Notes under the pieces: generated by a model
Databases searched by the model: none
Seen by the model: the letters and a program-made list of their open reading frames with translations, nothing else
What the model was told of the DNA's origin: nothing
Program-made: the position numbers and the translations under genes
Shown: positions 28,892-38,162 of the stretch, piece after piece
Position numbering within the stretch: position 1 is the first letter of the stretch
How the letters are laid out: every line of letters starts with the position of its first letter
DNA from: Pseudomonas sp. Irchel s3f7
Lineage (GTDB): Bacteria > Pseudomonadota > Gammaproteobacteria > Pseudomonadales > Pseudomonadaceae
Direction of reading: 5' to 3'
Length of the DNA stretch: 64,000 nucleotides
NCBI RefSeq assembly: GCF_900187615.1
Contig: NZ_FYDO01000012.1
Location: 1-64,000 of the forward strand

Positions 28892-29229
28892 GTTCGTACC
28901 TTTTCGCAGCAGTTCGTGGGAGGTGCAGTGCGCTTCACTCTAAAACACTCAACGCTGGCGCGATGTATGAAAAGTCCGCTGAAAACCGATGAAAACGGTA
29001 TAGGTCCGGTATGAAAACACGCATGTATTTGCGGTCTTGGTCGGATTATCTGGACGTCTATATGGCTCGACAGCGCTCATTCCAACGCAAATGCCTACTT
29101 TGCAAACGTCGATTTTCCGAGCAAAACAGCGCGAGCGCCCGACATCACAATTGAAAGGCGTGGGGTTCAATAGTCGTCATTCGAAGCCGGCCAACCGATC
29201 GGCGTTATTCCAAGGACTGGAGAGAAAGA
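28892..29229. other. Divergent intergenic region, no gene recognised
   Basis: 338 bp between the lipase gene (leftward) and the repeat-protein gene (rightward). It is AT-richer around 28970-29030. No RNA gene, repeat or sigma-54 site was recognised. It must contain both promoters; GGAGAGAAAG just before 29230 is the ribosome-binding site of the next gene. Confidence 0.4.
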
Positions 29230-30291
29230 ATGAGTACTCACGAAACCGATCCCCTTATTGTCACGCAGCCACACTTACCCCTTCCTCAATTGGTACAAGC
29301 GCAAAACGGCGTGTTGAATCCGGCGGATAGAAAGGCAGTGGTCAAAGTGGGGCCTTATCCCGGTATGGCGTGTGGCGACAAACTGCTGTTGACCTGGGCA
29401 GGCCTGGATACGGATGGCCTTGCTTACAAGTACCAAGTCTCGCGATTCGTCAGTGAGAGCAGGGTGGGCGAAGAAATAGTCTTCAATATCAGCGACAGGC
29501 ATATTGCGGCACTGGATGGGGGTTCCCTCGAAATCCATTACGCACTCAGCACTGCACGCTTCGCCGAACCGGTGCATTCCGGTGTTTTACAACTGAGTGT
29601 GGGCGATATCAGGTCTGATCTGCTGCCAGCGACGGCGAATGACGCTGTTGGCGGAACACTCGATCCTGAGCGGGTAGGGGAAGGAGCGCTCGTCACCATC
29701 AGGCCTTACGCACGAATGGTCGCGGGAGACTGGGTTCTGTTCACTTGGTCGGGTGTTACGCCCGAGGCCAGTTTCAGTGATGTGCTGAAAGTCGAGGCGT
29801 TTGCCGTGGGGGGGGAGCTGTCATTCTGGGTCGGCCCGGAATTTGTAACGCCCAATCTCGGTGCCACGGTGACGTTCGGTTACTGCGTTAAACAACAAGG
29901 CCAGGCACACCTTTATTCGGAGCCAGCACAGCTGTTGATCGGCAGCCTGGAGCGGGGTGCGCTTGCATCACCTGTCGTGCTGGAAGCTGAGGAAGGTTGG
30001 CTTGATCTTCAGGACACGCTGGATGGCGTAACCATCGTGATCGAAGATGCCCAAGCCGAAGATGGCGAACTGGTTTACCTGAAATGCGACGGGGACGATT
30101 TCTTTCACCGCGACGATCGCGAAATAACGAGGGAAACAGCCGGTCAAGCCGTGGTGTTCATTGTTCCTTACCGGTTTTGGAGGGAGCATTCGGGCTCAAC
30201 GATTCGAGTTTCCTACCAGGTCGAACGCCTCGACGATAGCAGTCAGCAATCGGACGTGACGTTGGTGCAGGTGCAACCGCAAATCGGGTAA
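29230..30291 (+). CDS. Hypothetical protein with three tandem beta-rich repeats
   Basis: 353 residues with no signal peptide or membrane helix. After a short Pro-rich head there are at least three modules of about 105 residues with a common pattern. Module 1 has 'VLNPADRKAVVKVGPYPGMACGDKLLLTWAG', split here as VVKVGPYPGMACGDKLLLTW. Module 2 has 'GALVTIRPYARMVAGDWVLF' with TWSG. Module 3 has 'VTIVIEDAQAEDGELVYLKC'. Each ends in an 'IHYALS', 'VTFGYCVKQQG' or 'IRVSYQVERLD'-type strand. This suggests Ig-like beta-sandwich domains as in Pseudomonas surface or toxin-associated proteins, but no export signal or toxin is visible. Function unknown. Confidence 0.7.
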   Translation: MSTHETDPLIVTQPHLPLPQLVQAQNGVLNPADRKAVVKVGPYPGMACGDKLLLTWAGLDTDGLAYKYQVSRFVSESRVGEEIVFNISDRHIAALDGGSLEIHYALSTARFAEPVHSGVLQLSVGDIRSDLLPATANDAVGGTLDPERVGEGALVTIRPYARMVAGDWVLFTWSGVTPEASFSDVLKVEAFAVGGELSFWVGPEFVTPNLGATVTFGYCVKQQGQAHLYSEPAQLLIGSLERGALASPVVLEAEEGWLDLQDTLDGVTIVIEDAQAEDGELVYLKCDGDDFFHRDDREITRETAGQAVVFIVPYRFWREHSGSTIRVSYQVERLDDSSQQSDVTLVQVQPQIG

Positions 30292-30301
30292 GAATCCGTA
30301 G

Positions 30302-30337
30302 CCGTCATCCAGTGCTCGGTATGAGGCTGGATGACGG
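30302..30337. terminator. Bidirectional hairpin between convergent genes
   Basis: CCGTCATCCAG (30302-30312) pairs perfectly with CTGGATGACGG (30327-30337). It lies 11 bp after the stop at 30291 and 12 bp from the end of the DAHP synthase gene on the other strand. There is no U-run on either side, so it is a weak or Rho-assisted terminator. Confidence 0.5.
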
Positions 30338-30348
30338 GGCATCAGTGT

Positions 30349-31413
30349 TTACGCTCGCAGTCGATCTGCGGCCCGGCGCAACAGGTGTTCCGTATCGGTC
30401 CAGCCAAGGCAGCCATCGGTGACGGACACCCCGTATTGCATTGACGAACCCAGGGGTTGGCATCCCTCGAACAAATGACTTTCGATCATCATGCCGATCA
30501 GTGAATGGTCACCTTGCAAGCGCTGTTCAAGGACATCATCGAACACAGCAGGTTGGCGCAATGGGTCCTTGCCGCTATTGGCATGGCTGCAATCGACCAT
30601 GATCCGGGCGGGAATTTTCAATCGAGTCAGATCGCTGTGCACCTGGGCGACACTGGCGCGATCGTAGTTCGGTCCACGATGGCCGCCACGTAGTACCAAA
30701 TGAGTATCTGCATTACCGGGCGTTTGAATGATCGCCGGGTGGCCTTGGCTATCGACACCAAAATGCCGATGCGGATGGGCGGCCGAACGCATGGCATCAG
30801 TGGCCACACCAACGCCACCGTCGGTGCCGTTCTTGAAACCGACCGGCATGCTCAGGCCGCTGGCCATTTCCCGGTGGATCTGCGATTCGGTCGTACGGGC
30901 CCCAATGGCTACCCAGCTGAGTAAATCGTCAAAGTAGCCGGCTGCCATCGGTTGCAACAGCTCGGTAGCAACCGGCAGGCCCAGACGGAGCATTTCACGC
31001 ATCAGTTCTCGGGACAGCGTCAGGCCGCCAGCCATGTCATCGCTGCCATCCAGTCGCGGATCGTAGGCCAGGCCTTTCCAGCCGACAGTGGTACGGGGTT
31101 TTTCGACATAGGCACGCATCACCAACAACATCAGGTCGCTGACTTCAGTGGCCAGGCGGGCAAGCTTGCCGGCGTATTCAAGGGCTGATTCGGGGTCGTG
31201 AATCGAGCAAGGGCCGACGATGACCAAAAGACGGGAATCTTCACCGTTAAGGATTGCGCGAACCGCTTGGCGGTGCGCATTGACCTGATGGATCAACGCA
31301 TTGCTCAGAGGAAGTTGCTGTTTGAGTTGCAATGAGCTGGGCAGGCGCGAGGTCAGCGCTTCATTGGCCGGGCTCAGTGTGGACAGCGGTAGTGCGCAGA
31401 CGGAGGAGTTCAT
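30349..31413 (-). CDS. 3-deoxy-7-phosphoheptulonate (DAHP) synthase, class I
   Basis: 354 residues joining phosphoenolpyruvate and erythrose 4-phosphate in the first step of aromatic amino acid synthesis. Class I (AroFGH) marks are 'LLVIVGPCSIHDPESALEYA', 'MRAYVEKPRTTVGWKGLAYD', 'ATELLQP', 'WVAIGARTTESQIHREMASG', 'VGFKNGTDG', 'THLVLRGG' and 'IMVDCSHANSGKDP' (metal-binding residues in GPCS and CSHANS). ATG 31413 is preceded by GGAGGAG in rotated form (cggaggagtt on the plus strand lies inside the gene) and fits the family; an extension to 31515 overlaps the upstream leader ORF. The 460 bp upstream carry two leader ORFs and an attenuator-type terminator. Which aromatic acid feeds back on the enzyme cannot be read with certainty. 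Confidence 0.92.
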   Translation of the reverse strand: MNSSVCALPLSTLSPANEALTSRLPSSLQLKQQLPLSNALIHQVNAHRQAVRAILNGEDSRLLVIVGPCSIHDPESALEYAGKLARLATEVSDLMLLVMRAYVEKPRTTVGWKGLAYDPRLDGSDDMAGGLTLSRELMREMLRLGLPVATELLQPMAAGYFDDLLSWVAIGARTTESQIHREMASGLSMPVGFKNGTDGGVGVATDAMRSAAHPHRHFGVDSQGHPAIIQTPGNADTHLVLRGGHRGPNYDRASVAQVHSDLTRLKIPARIMVDCSHANSGKDPLRQPAVFDDVLEQRLQGDHSLIGMMIESHLFEGCQPLGSSMQYGVSVTDGCLGWTDTEHLLRRAADRLRA

Positions 31414-31462
31414 ATGAATGGCTTCCTGGGCTGAAGGCGGGGTCATACCCGCGCAATCGGCC

Positions 31463-31615
31463 CTACTGGGGTGTTCGACAATTGGCCGGATCGGCTGCGT
31501 GTATGTGCTTGCCACCTGTGGGTGACCGATCGGAGGCGGCAGGCTGTCCCGAGCGGAGGGTGGTAAATCGCCAGGCGGTAAAACTGTCGTAACGGTAATA
31601 AGTGGTGTAGTTCAT
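31463..31615 (-). CDS. Tyrosine-rich leader ORF directly upstream of the DAHP synthase gene
   Basis: A 50-codon ORF begins MNYTTYYRYDSFTAWRF: four Tyr codons in the first nine, then Phe, Trp, Phe. AGAGGA lies eight bases before the ATG at 31615. It starts 49 bp after the attenuator hairpin and ends 49 bp before the DAHP synthase ATG. The rest of the peptide is polar and unremarkable. The cluster of aromatic codons right at the start suggests a ribosome-stalling leader rather than a functional protein; it could also couple translation to the enzyme gene. Confidence 0.6.
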   Translation of the reverse strand: MNYTTYYRYDSFTAWRFTTLRSGQPAASDRSPTGGKHIHAADPANCRTPQ

Positions 31616-31663
31616 TGCGTTGATCCTCTGAATGTCTGGTGTGTCGCTAAAAATGACAGGGCT

Positions 31664-31703
31664 GAAAAAACAAAACCCCCGGTCGGGAGGCCGACCGGGG
31701 GTT
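31664..31703 (-). terminator. Attenuator-type intrinsic terminator in the DAHP synthase leader
   Basis: A 13-bp perfect stem, AACCCCCGGTCGG (31674-31686) with CCGACCGGGGGTT (31691-31703), has a 4-nt loop. On the minus strand it is followed at once by TTTTGTTTTTTC. It is the strongest terminator seen in the window, yet it lies between a leader ORF and the structural gene rather than after a gene, as in transcription attenuation. Confidence 0.85.
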
Positions 31704-31750
31704 GAGAAATCTCTGGTGGCGACCCGTTTGAAGTGGGCGCCGTGTGGGTA

Positions 31751-31879
31751 TCAGGCGCGCCAGTGGCTAAACCAATACCCAAAATAAAAGCTGATCGGGG
31801 CACAAGCGTCATTTACCCGGGCGGCCGCAACCGAGCGCAGGGCGCTGGCGGTACGAAGCTGTGAGCGGGTGTTGAGCAT
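31751..31879 (-). CDS. Aromatic leader peptide (attenuator) of the DAHP synthase gene
   Basis: A 42-codon ORF with GGAGA before its ATG at 31879. The C-terminal end reads 'ISFYFGYWFSHWRA': Phe, Tyr, Phe, Tyr, Trp, Phe and Trp within ten codons, right before the stop at 31751. The stop is 48 nt before the terminator stem. Leader peptides with clustered control codons followed by a terminator are the hallmark of attenuation by charged-tRNA supply. Here all three aromatic residues are represented, with two Trp codons last, so Trp or general aromatic supply would be sensed. Confidence 0.75.
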   Translation of the reverse strand: MLNTRSQLRTASALRSVAAARVNDACAPISFYFGYWFSHWRA

Positions 31880-32127
31880 GACGTGTCTCCAATGGATGCG
31901 CCGAGCTTACTAGAGGCCGGTACGCAGATTCAATCAGAAATTGCTATCGATCGTCGTTGGCGACTTCTATCACTTGAGTGCCTGTACAGGCGCGAGACGC
32001 CTGGCGTCTGCGACAAGCGTTTGAAGATGAATTGAAACTTTTTATCTGACGCTTTCCGCTAGGTCTGCCAGTCGCTTTTTGCTAAGGTGTCTGGCAACCC
32101 AATAAGACCATATTGCGAGGTGTCTGC

Positions 32128-32769
32128 TTGATTAGGGTGCTAGTAGTCGATGACCATGATCTCGTTCGTACAGGCATTACACGAATGCTGGCTGACATCG
32201 ATGGCCTGCAAGTGGTCGGCCAGGCTGAATCGGGTGAAGAGTCCCTGATCAAGGCGCGTGAGCTGAAACCCGATGTGGTGTTGATGGACGTCAAGATGCC
32301 CGGTATTGGCGGTCTTGAAGCCACCCGAAAATTGTTGCGCAGCCATCCGGACATCAAAGTCGTCGCGGTGACCGTCTGTGAGGAAGACCCGTTTCCTACA
32401 CGGCTGTTGCAAGCCGGTGCCGCGGGCTACCTGACCAAGGGCGCCGGGTTGCCGGAAATGGTCCAGGCCATTCGCCTGGTGTTTGCCGGACAACGCTACA
32501 TCAGCCCGCAGATTGCACAGCAACTGGCCATCAAATCTTTTCAGCCGACCAACGATTCTCCCTTCGATGCCCTGTCGGAGCGAGAAATCCAGATCGCATT
32601 GATGATTGTCGGTTGCCAGAAAGTGCAGATCATTTCCGACAAACTGTGCCTCTCCCCAAAAACCGTGAACACCTACCGTTACCGCATCTTCGAAAAGCTT
32701 TCGATCAGCAGTGATGTCGAGTTGACGCTGTTGGCGGTTCGACACGGAATGGTTGACGCCAGCCTCTGA
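32128..32769 (+). CDS. gacA: Response regulator GacA
   Basis: 213 residues: receiver domain (about 1-120) with acidic pair in '[13 protein letters not shown]', phospho-acceptor Asp54 in '[14 protein letters not shown]', Thr/Lys switch region in '[11 protein letters not shown]' and 'YLTKGA'. A LuxR-type HTH (about 145-205) has '[20 protein letters not shown]' and '[17 protein letters not shown]'. GacA activates small RNAs that relieve Rsm repression of secondary metabolism and biofilm genes. The TTG at 32128 is the expected start (family begins [11 protein letters not shown]), with GCGAGG before it. It is followed 2 bp later by uvrC, the conserved gammaproteobacterial order. Confidence 0.96.
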   Translation: MIRVLVVDDHDLVRTGITRMLADIDGLQVVGQAESGEESLIKARELKPDVVLMDVKMPGIGGLEATRKLLRSHPDIKVVAVTVCEEDPFPTRLLQAGAAGYLTKGAGLPEMVQAIRLVFAGQRYISPQIAQQLAIKSFQPTNDSPFDALSEREIQIALMIVGCQKVQIISDKLCLSPKTVNTYRYRIFEKLSISSDVELTLLAVRHGMVDASL

Positions 32770-32771
32770 AA

Positions 32772-34595
32772 ATGACCGAAACCTTTGATCCAAGCGCCTT
32801 TCTGTCAACGGTCAGTGGGCGTCCCGGCGTGTACCGCATGTTCGATAGCGAGGCGCGGCTGCTTTACGTCGGTAAAGCCAAAAACCTCAAAAATCGCCTC
32901 TCGAGTTACTTTCGCAAATCGGGCCTTGCCCCCAAGACCGCCGCTTTGGTGGCGCGTATCGCGCAAGTCGAAACGACCATCACGGCCAACGAAACCGAAG
33001 CCTTGCTGCTTGAGCAGACGCTGATCAAAGAGTGGCGGCCGCCCTACAACATCCTGTTGCGCGACGACAAATCCTATCCTTATGTCTATCTCTCGGACGG
33101 TGACTTTCCACGTCTGAGCATTCATCGCGGCGCGAAAAAGGGTAAGGGCAAGTATTTCGGGCCTTATCCCAGCGCGGGGGCCATTCGCGAAAGCTTGAGC
33201 CTGTTACAAAAGACGTTTTTTGTTCGCCAATGCGAAGACAGTTATTACAAGAACCGGACGCGTCCATGCCTGCAATACCAGATCAAACGGTGTAAAGCTC
33301 CCTGTGTCGGTCTGGTTGAGTCCGAGGTCTATGCGGAAGATGTGCGGCACTCGGTGATGTTCCTTGAGGGGCGCAGCAATGCGCTGACCGATGAGTTGTC
33401 CGCCGGGATGGAAGACGCCGCGGTCAATCTGGAGTTCGAGCGCGCCGCCGAGTTGCGTGATCAGATCGCCTTGCTTCGCCGGGTTCAGGATCAGCAGAGC
33501 ATGGAAGGCGGAACGGGCGACGTCGATGTGATCGCAGCCTTCGTCAACCCGGGCGGCGCCTGTGTCCATCTGATCAGTGTGCGGGGCGGGCGGGTGCTCG
33601 GGAGCAAGAACTTCTTCCCCCAAGTGGGTATCGAGGAAGACGTTTCCGAAGTCATGGCTGCTTTTTTGGGTCAGTACTACATCACCAGTCCCGAGCGCGA
33701 TTTGCCCAGTGAATTGATTGTTAACGTGGTTCACGACGACTTTCCGACACTGATCACCGCCATCGATGAGCTGCGCGGTCGGGAGCTGACCATCAGCCAT
33801 CGGGTGCGCGGGACGCGGGCGCGTTGGCAGCAACTGGCGGTGACCAATGCCGAGCAGGCGTTGGGTGCTCGCCTGGCCAACCGCCAGCATGTCGCCGCTC
33901 GCTTTGAAGCGCTGGCAGAAGTCCTGAAGCTGGACGAGCCGCCGCAGCGCCTTGAGTGTTATGACATCAGTCACTCCAGCGGTGAAGCGACCGTGGCGTC
34001 CTGCGTGGTCTTTGGACCCGAAGGCCCGATCAAATCCGACTACCGTCGCTACAACATCGAAGGCGTTACGCCAGGCGACGATTACGCGGCAATGCACCAG
34101 GCGTTGACTCGACGCTTCAGCAAATTGAAGGACGGGGAGGGCAAGTTGCCGGACATCCTTCTGGTGGACGGTGGTAAAGGTCAGTTGTCCATGGCTCGCG
34201 ATGTGCTCAACGAGTTGGCCGTACCCGATCTGATCTTGTTGGGTGTGGCCAAGGGTGCGACGCGCAAGGCAGGCTTCGAAACCCTCTATCTCAATGATGC
34301 TGCCCATGAATTCACCTTGCGCGGCGACTCGCCGGCATTGCATCTGATTCAGCAGATCCGGGACGAAGCCCACCGTTTTGCAATTACCGGGCACCGCGCC
34401 CGTCGCGGAAAAACGCGTCGGACGTCTACACTAGAGGGCGTGGCTGGCGTTGGACCTACACGTCGGCGTGACTTGTTGAAACATTTTGGTGGATTGCAGG
34501 AGCTGTCTCGTGCCAGCATCGAAGAAATTGCCAAAGCCCCCGGGATCAGTAAAAAGCTCGCAGAGTTGATTTATGCAAATCTGCACAGCGAGTAG
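32772..34595 (+). CDS. uvrC: Excinuclease ABC subunit C
   Basis: 607 residues. The GIY-YIG nuclease domain is at 1-95 ('[20 protein letters not shown]'), a Cys-bearing region is at about 150-180 ('[17 protein letters not shown]'), and the UVR motif at about 205-240 ('[17 protein letters not shown]'). An RNase H-like C-terminal nuclease has '[13 protein letters not shown]' and '[10 protein letters not shown]', and there is a terminal HhH2 domain (about 545-605, '[20 protein letters not shown]'). It makes both incisions in nucleotide excision repair. It starts 2 bp after gacA. Confidence 0.97.
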   Translation: MTETFDPSAFLSTVSGRPGVYRMFDSEARLLYVGKAKNLKNRLSSYFRKSGLAPKTAALVARIAQVETTITANETEALLLEQTLIKEWRPPYNILLRDDKSYPYVYLSDGDFPRLSIHRGAKKGKGKYFGPYPSAGAIRESLSLLQKTFFVRQCEDSYYKNRTRPCLQYQIKRCKAPCVGLVESEVYAEDVRHSVMFLEGRSNALTDELSAGMEDAAVNLEFERAAELRDQIALLRRVQDQQSMEGGTGDVDVIAAFVNPGGACVHLISVRGGRVLGSKNFFPQVGIEEDVSEVMAAFLGQYYITSPERDLPSELIVNVVHDDFPTLITAIDELRGRELTISHRVRGTRARWQQLAVTNAEQALGARLANRQHVAARFEALAEVLKLDEPPQRLECYDISHSSGEATVASCVVFGPEGPIKSDYRRYNIEGVTPGDDYAAMHQALTRRFSKLKDGEGKLPDILLVDGGKGQLSMARDVLNELAVPDLILLGVAKGATRKAGFETLYLNDAAHEFTLRGDSPALHLIQQIRDEAHRFAITGHRARRGKTRRTSTLEGVAGVGPTRRRDLLKHFGGLQELSRASIEEIAKAPGISKKLAELIYANLHSE

Positions 34596-34628
34596 AATGC
34601 CCCCCTCACCTCGTAGCCAGTTGTGCCG

Positions 34629-35189
34629 ATGAATATCCCTAATCTGATTACCGTTCTACGCGTTCTGCTCATACCGATCTTCATTTTGCTGTTCTACTTG
34701 CCTTATCAGTGGAGCTACATGGCATCTGCCTCGGTGTTTGCTTTCGCTGCTGCCACCGATTGGCTGGACGGGTATCTGGCCCGCCGTCTGGAGCAAAGCA
34801 CGCCGTTCGGGGCTTTTCTCGATCCGGTTGCCGACAAGCTGATGGTTGCTGTTGCCCTGGTTTTGCTGGTGCAGGAGCACGGCAATTTGTGGCTCACGCT
34901 ACCCGCCGCCGTCATCATCGGTCGCGAGATTGTCGTCTCGGCACTGCGCGAATGGATGGCCGAACTCGGTGCCCGTGCCCACGTCGCCGTATCGAATCTG
35001 GGCAAATGGAAAACGGCTGCGCAGATGCTGGCGCTGGTGATCCTGCTAGCCAATCCATCGAACTTCAGCTTCTGGGTTCTGATGGGCTATGCGTTGCTGA
35101 TGGTGTCCGCCGGGCTGACGTTGTGGTCCATGGTCCAATACTTGCGGGCCGCTTGGCCGCATCTGAAGACCGACGTGGAAAAGAAATAA
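34629..35189 (+). CDS. pgsA: CDP-diacylglycerol-glycerol-3-phosphate 3-phosphatidyltransferase
   Basis: 186 residues with four or five membrane helices and the CDP-alcohol phosphotransferase motif D-G-x2-A-R-x8-G-x3-D-x3-D, seen as '[20 protein letters not shown]' continuing LDPVADK. It makes phosphatidylglycerophosphate at the inner membrane. ATG 34629 ([11 protein letters not shown]) matches the family; an upstream GTG at 34623 is possible. It lies 33 bp after uvrC and 63 bp before tRNA-Gly. Confidence 0.96.
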   Translation: MNIPNLITVLRVLLIPIFILLFYLPYQWSYMASASVFAFAAATDWLDGYLARRLEQSTPFGAFLDPVADKLMVAVALVLLVQEHGNLWLTLPAAVIIGREIVVSALREWMAELGARAHVAVSNLGKWKTAAQMLALVILLANPSNFSFWVLMGYALLMVSAGLTLWSMVQYLRAAWPHLKTDVEKK

Positions 35190-35252
35190 AACTTTTTTGA
35201 ATCAAGGGGTTGACGGGGCTTCTGGATTCTATAGAATGCGCCACACCAAGAC

Positions 35253-35328
<76 letters not shown>

Positions 35329-35374
35329 AATATTGCGCTACAGAGTTCCACTGAATTCTGTAAGTGATTGAAAT

Positions 35375-35396
35375 AAGGGCCTTTAGGCCCTTTTTT
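35375..35396 (+). terminator. Intrinsic terminator after tRNA-Gly
   Basis: AAGGGCC and GGCCCTT pair around TTTA and are followed by a run of six T. It ends the pgsA/tRNA transcript before the integrase gene. Confidence 0.88.
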
Positions 35397-35550
35397 CGTT
35401 CCAGCGGGAACCACTGAAATCCAGCACTATCCGGTGCGTTTAAGTCCAGAATTGAGTCCCGGATTCTGACGAGCACTGAATCGGTTTGTTGCTGGAGCAG
35501 TTTGCGCAACGAGACGAGCATCTGGCCCTGACTCTGTTCAGGAGCTCGCG

Positions 35551-37392
35551 ATGGCACTCTCAGAAATGACAGTTCGGCACGCCCGAATCACCGGTAATGA
35601 CTACACCCTCGGCGACAGTGATGGTCTCACACTCAATGTGACGGCCAGAGGCGGCAAAGTCTGGCTCTTCCGCTACTACTGGGCGGGCAAGCAGAAGCGC
35701 ATGTCCCTCGGTAGTTATCCCCAAATTGGGCTTAAAGAAGCCCGTACCCGTCGTGATGAAGCCCGTACCTTGGTTGCCCAAGGCATCAATCCCTATGAGC
35801 ATCGCAAACAACAGCGGCTTGCTGTTCATGCTGCGAAGGAGCACACCTTCGAGGCTGTGTTCAATCAGTGGGTGGAGTTCCGCAGGCTGAGCCTGAAGGA
35901 AGGGCGTCAAAGCACGCTCTCGCAGATATTGAGAATCTTCAATAAAGACGTCCTGCCCAGCCTGGGCGGGCGGTCTATCTACGATATCAATCGTCACGAT
36001 CTGCTGGATTTACTGAGCAGGATCGAACAGCGCAAGGCCTTAACGACCGCCGAAAAATGCCGGACCTGGTTCAACCAATTGTTCCGCTATGCGCTGGTGA
36101 AAATCGAGGGACTGGAACACAACCCGGCTTCAGACCTTGATGTGGTCGCACTTCCCAAACCTCCTGTTACGCACAATCCATTTCTCCGAATGGACGAGCT
36201 CCCAGGATTGATGGTTGCTCTTCGAAATTACGGTGGCGCCAGCCAAACGCGGCTTGGCCTTCGGTTGTTGCTGCTGACCGGTGTCCGCACGGGCGAGTTG
36301 CGGTTGGCGACACCAGACCAGTTCGATCTGGAGAAGCGCTTGTGGGTCATACCGGCGGAAGTGGTGAAACAACTCCAGCTAGCGATGCGGAAGCCAGGTA
36401 AGCAGATTCAAAATGTGCCGCCGTACATTGTCCCGCTGTCGGTTCAGGCGCTGGAGATCGTGCGTCACTTGCTGGACCAGGTTGTCCCCGCACAGCGCTA
36501 CTTGTTTGCGCATCGAAGCGACCTGAGCAAGCGCATCAGCGAAAACACGCTGAACGGCGCGTTACGCCGGATGGGGTACGCCGATCAACTCACGGGTCAT
36601 GGGATGAGGGCGACGATCTCGACGGCGCTGAACGAGATCGGCTACCCGAAGGTGTGGGTGGATGCTCAGCTTTCTCATGCTGATCCGGATAAGGTGAGTG
36701 CGGCTTACAACCACGCGGAGTACGTCGAGCAGCGCCGGACCATGATGCAGGATTGGGCGAACCGTTTGGATCTGTGGGGGCAGGGCCATCTGAAAGCGGC
36801 AAGTTCTCCGCTTACCATCCGATTGGAGGGGGCCGCTTCGTTGCCGTCGCTGGAAAACGCGAGCGCAAATTCCATCCAGTTCAACGGCAACTTTCCAATG
36901 ACAACCGTCTCGGTGCCCAAGGCTTCGGTTAACGACGAGCCGGCTCTCGTCGTGTCGCATCAGTCGCCTGTCGTACCTCTTTCGGTGACGACTGAAAAAC
37001 CGCATAAATCTCACGTGTCTGACATCCAGCGCGAACGTGCTGAGATGCTGGCCATCTATGAAGCTTCGAGTAATTTGCCGCTGCTTGTCTTCGCCAAATT
37101 GGCAGGCAAATCCCGAGATCAGATCAACCGTGATATCAAGGCTCGACGCCTTCTGTCCCTGAGCCTGGGGAATCGTGGTCAGCGCATTCCAGATTGGCAG
37201 CTTGATCCATTGCGACACAAGTTGGTACTTGCTGCGTTAGCGCGGTTTCCGGATGTTGATGGGTGGAGGCTCTATCGGACGGTCTGTGAGCCTCATGAGC
37301 GACTTAGGGGTCGTTCGCCAATTGATGTACTTACTCTGGAGAATCTCGACGTAACTACGCGGATCGTTTGCAGTGTCCTGGGTCTGACATAA
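35551..37392 (+). CDS. Tyrosine recombinase (island integrase) with an extra C-terminal domain
   Basis: 613 residues. Residues 1-90 are the P4-type arm-binding domain (TARGGKVWLFRYYWAGKQKR), and 100-190 the core-binding SAM-like domain. The catalytic domain up to about 400 has R246 (TGVRTGE), H350-x-x-R353 (GHGMRATIS), H376 (LSHADPD) and Y386 (AAYNHAEY). Ordinary integrases of this class end near 400-420. Here about 200 residues follow: a low-complexity linker (410-475) and a compact domain (480-613) with a helix-turn-helix-like 'AKLAGKSRDQINRDIKARRL' and an end 'DGWRLYRTVCEPHERLRGRS' PIDVL that recalls the Xre/MbcA/ParS toxin-binding domain. Position 220 bp after tRNA-Gly supports the island role. 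Confidence 0.9.
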   Translation: MALSEMTVRHARITGNDYTLGDSDGLTLNVTARGGKVWLFRYYWAGKQKRMSLGSYPQIGLKEARTRRDEARTLVAQGINPYEHRKQQRLAVHAAKEHTFEAVFNQWVEFRRLSLKEGRQSTLSQILRIFNKDVLPSLGGRSIYDINRHDLLDLLSRIEQRKALTTAEKCRTWFNQLFRYALVKIEGLEHNPASDLDVVALPKPPVTHNPFLRMDELPGLMVALRNYGGASQTRLGLRLLLLTGVRTGELRLATPDQFDLEKRLWVIPAEVVKQLQLAMRKPGKQIQNVPPYIVPLSVQALEIVRHLLDQVVPAQRYLFAHRSDLSKRISENTLNGALRRMGYADQLTGHGMRATISTALNEIGYPKVWVDAQLSHADPDKVSAAYNHAEYVEQRRTMMQDWANRLDLWGQGHLKAASSPLTIRLEGAASLPSLENASANSIQFNGNFPMTTVSVPKASVNDEPALVVSHQSPVVPLSVTTEKPHKSHVSDIQRERAEMLAIYEASSNLPLLVFAKLAGKSRDQINRDIKARRLLSLSLGNRGQRIPDWQLDPLRHKLVLAALARFPDVDGWRLYRTVCEPHERLRGRSPIDVLTLENLDVTTRIVCSVLGLT

Positions 37393-38162
37393 TGGTTCAT
37401 CTGAGCCGACGGGGCTCGCCATTGAATATACTGCTTTCGGTTAGCTCCCGTCCCCTTGATGTTCGTTGATGAGTAGGTGCGAAGCGGTCATTGTTCCGCA
37501 GGAGGTCAAAATGCCCAAAGAACATTTTGACTGGGCTCTAAAGCGGCATTTTCAGCTTGAAAAAATCTTTATATGCCCCCCAGATTTGCCCCAGTAACAC
37601 GGGATGCACGCGCGATTACGAACTGCGATCTATCTCATAAGTAATATAAATTTTGTGCCGCTTTATCGGCGTGTTCTCTGCGCGACAGCGCGGCATCAAG
37701 GCGGCGGACTCCTACTCGATTTGGAGAAGGCTCTTCAGCCCATCAACTGCATCATTTTCCGAGCGCCTAGGACGCTGATCGCTCGCTTAAGGTTGTAGGC
37801 GGTGACAGCTAAAGCCATTTCAGCGCTCGTCCTGCAAGTTGTCGCAACAAGAATCGCCTGATTCCAAACGGCGGTGCTCCCTGAACAAAGTAAGGTGGGG
37901 GCCGACGGCGGCATGGGTCAGTAGCAATCACGGCGAAGGCATCACAACGATTCACAGCGAGTCTGCGTTTTTCACGGTTGTCTCGCCTGCTGGGATTCAG
38001 GGGGGGGCGATCCCTTGGCGGTGAGGACCGCATTGAAAGCAATCAGCCGTAGCAGGTGCCTCAAGCGTTAAGGCTGCAATGGAGTGGTTGGCTTCCGCGA
38101 GTGGTGATAATGTCGGCCAACCAGGCGGGAAAAAGCCTGCTGGCGTGTCTCCCGAGTCGTCA
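37393..38162. other. 770-bp stretch without an intact gene
   Basis: Between the integrase and the leftward trypsin-like gene. The first 250 bp are featureless. A decayed transposase end lies at about 37735-37890 (separate entry). The rest up to 38162 shows G-runs and short ORFs without recognisable sequence. Confidence 0.4.
37735..37890 (-). pseudogene. Degenerate transposase C-terminus (IS1182-like)
   Basis: On the minus strand, ending at the TGA at 37735-37737, the frame reads 'RTSAEMALAVTAYNLKRAIS' VLGARKMM. The 'EMxLxxxAYNxKRxxxxLG' pattern is the typical end of IS1182/IS5-type DDE transposases. Upstream sequence soon loses the frame and no terminal repeats were found, so this is a short relic next to the integrase. 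Confidence 0.5.
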
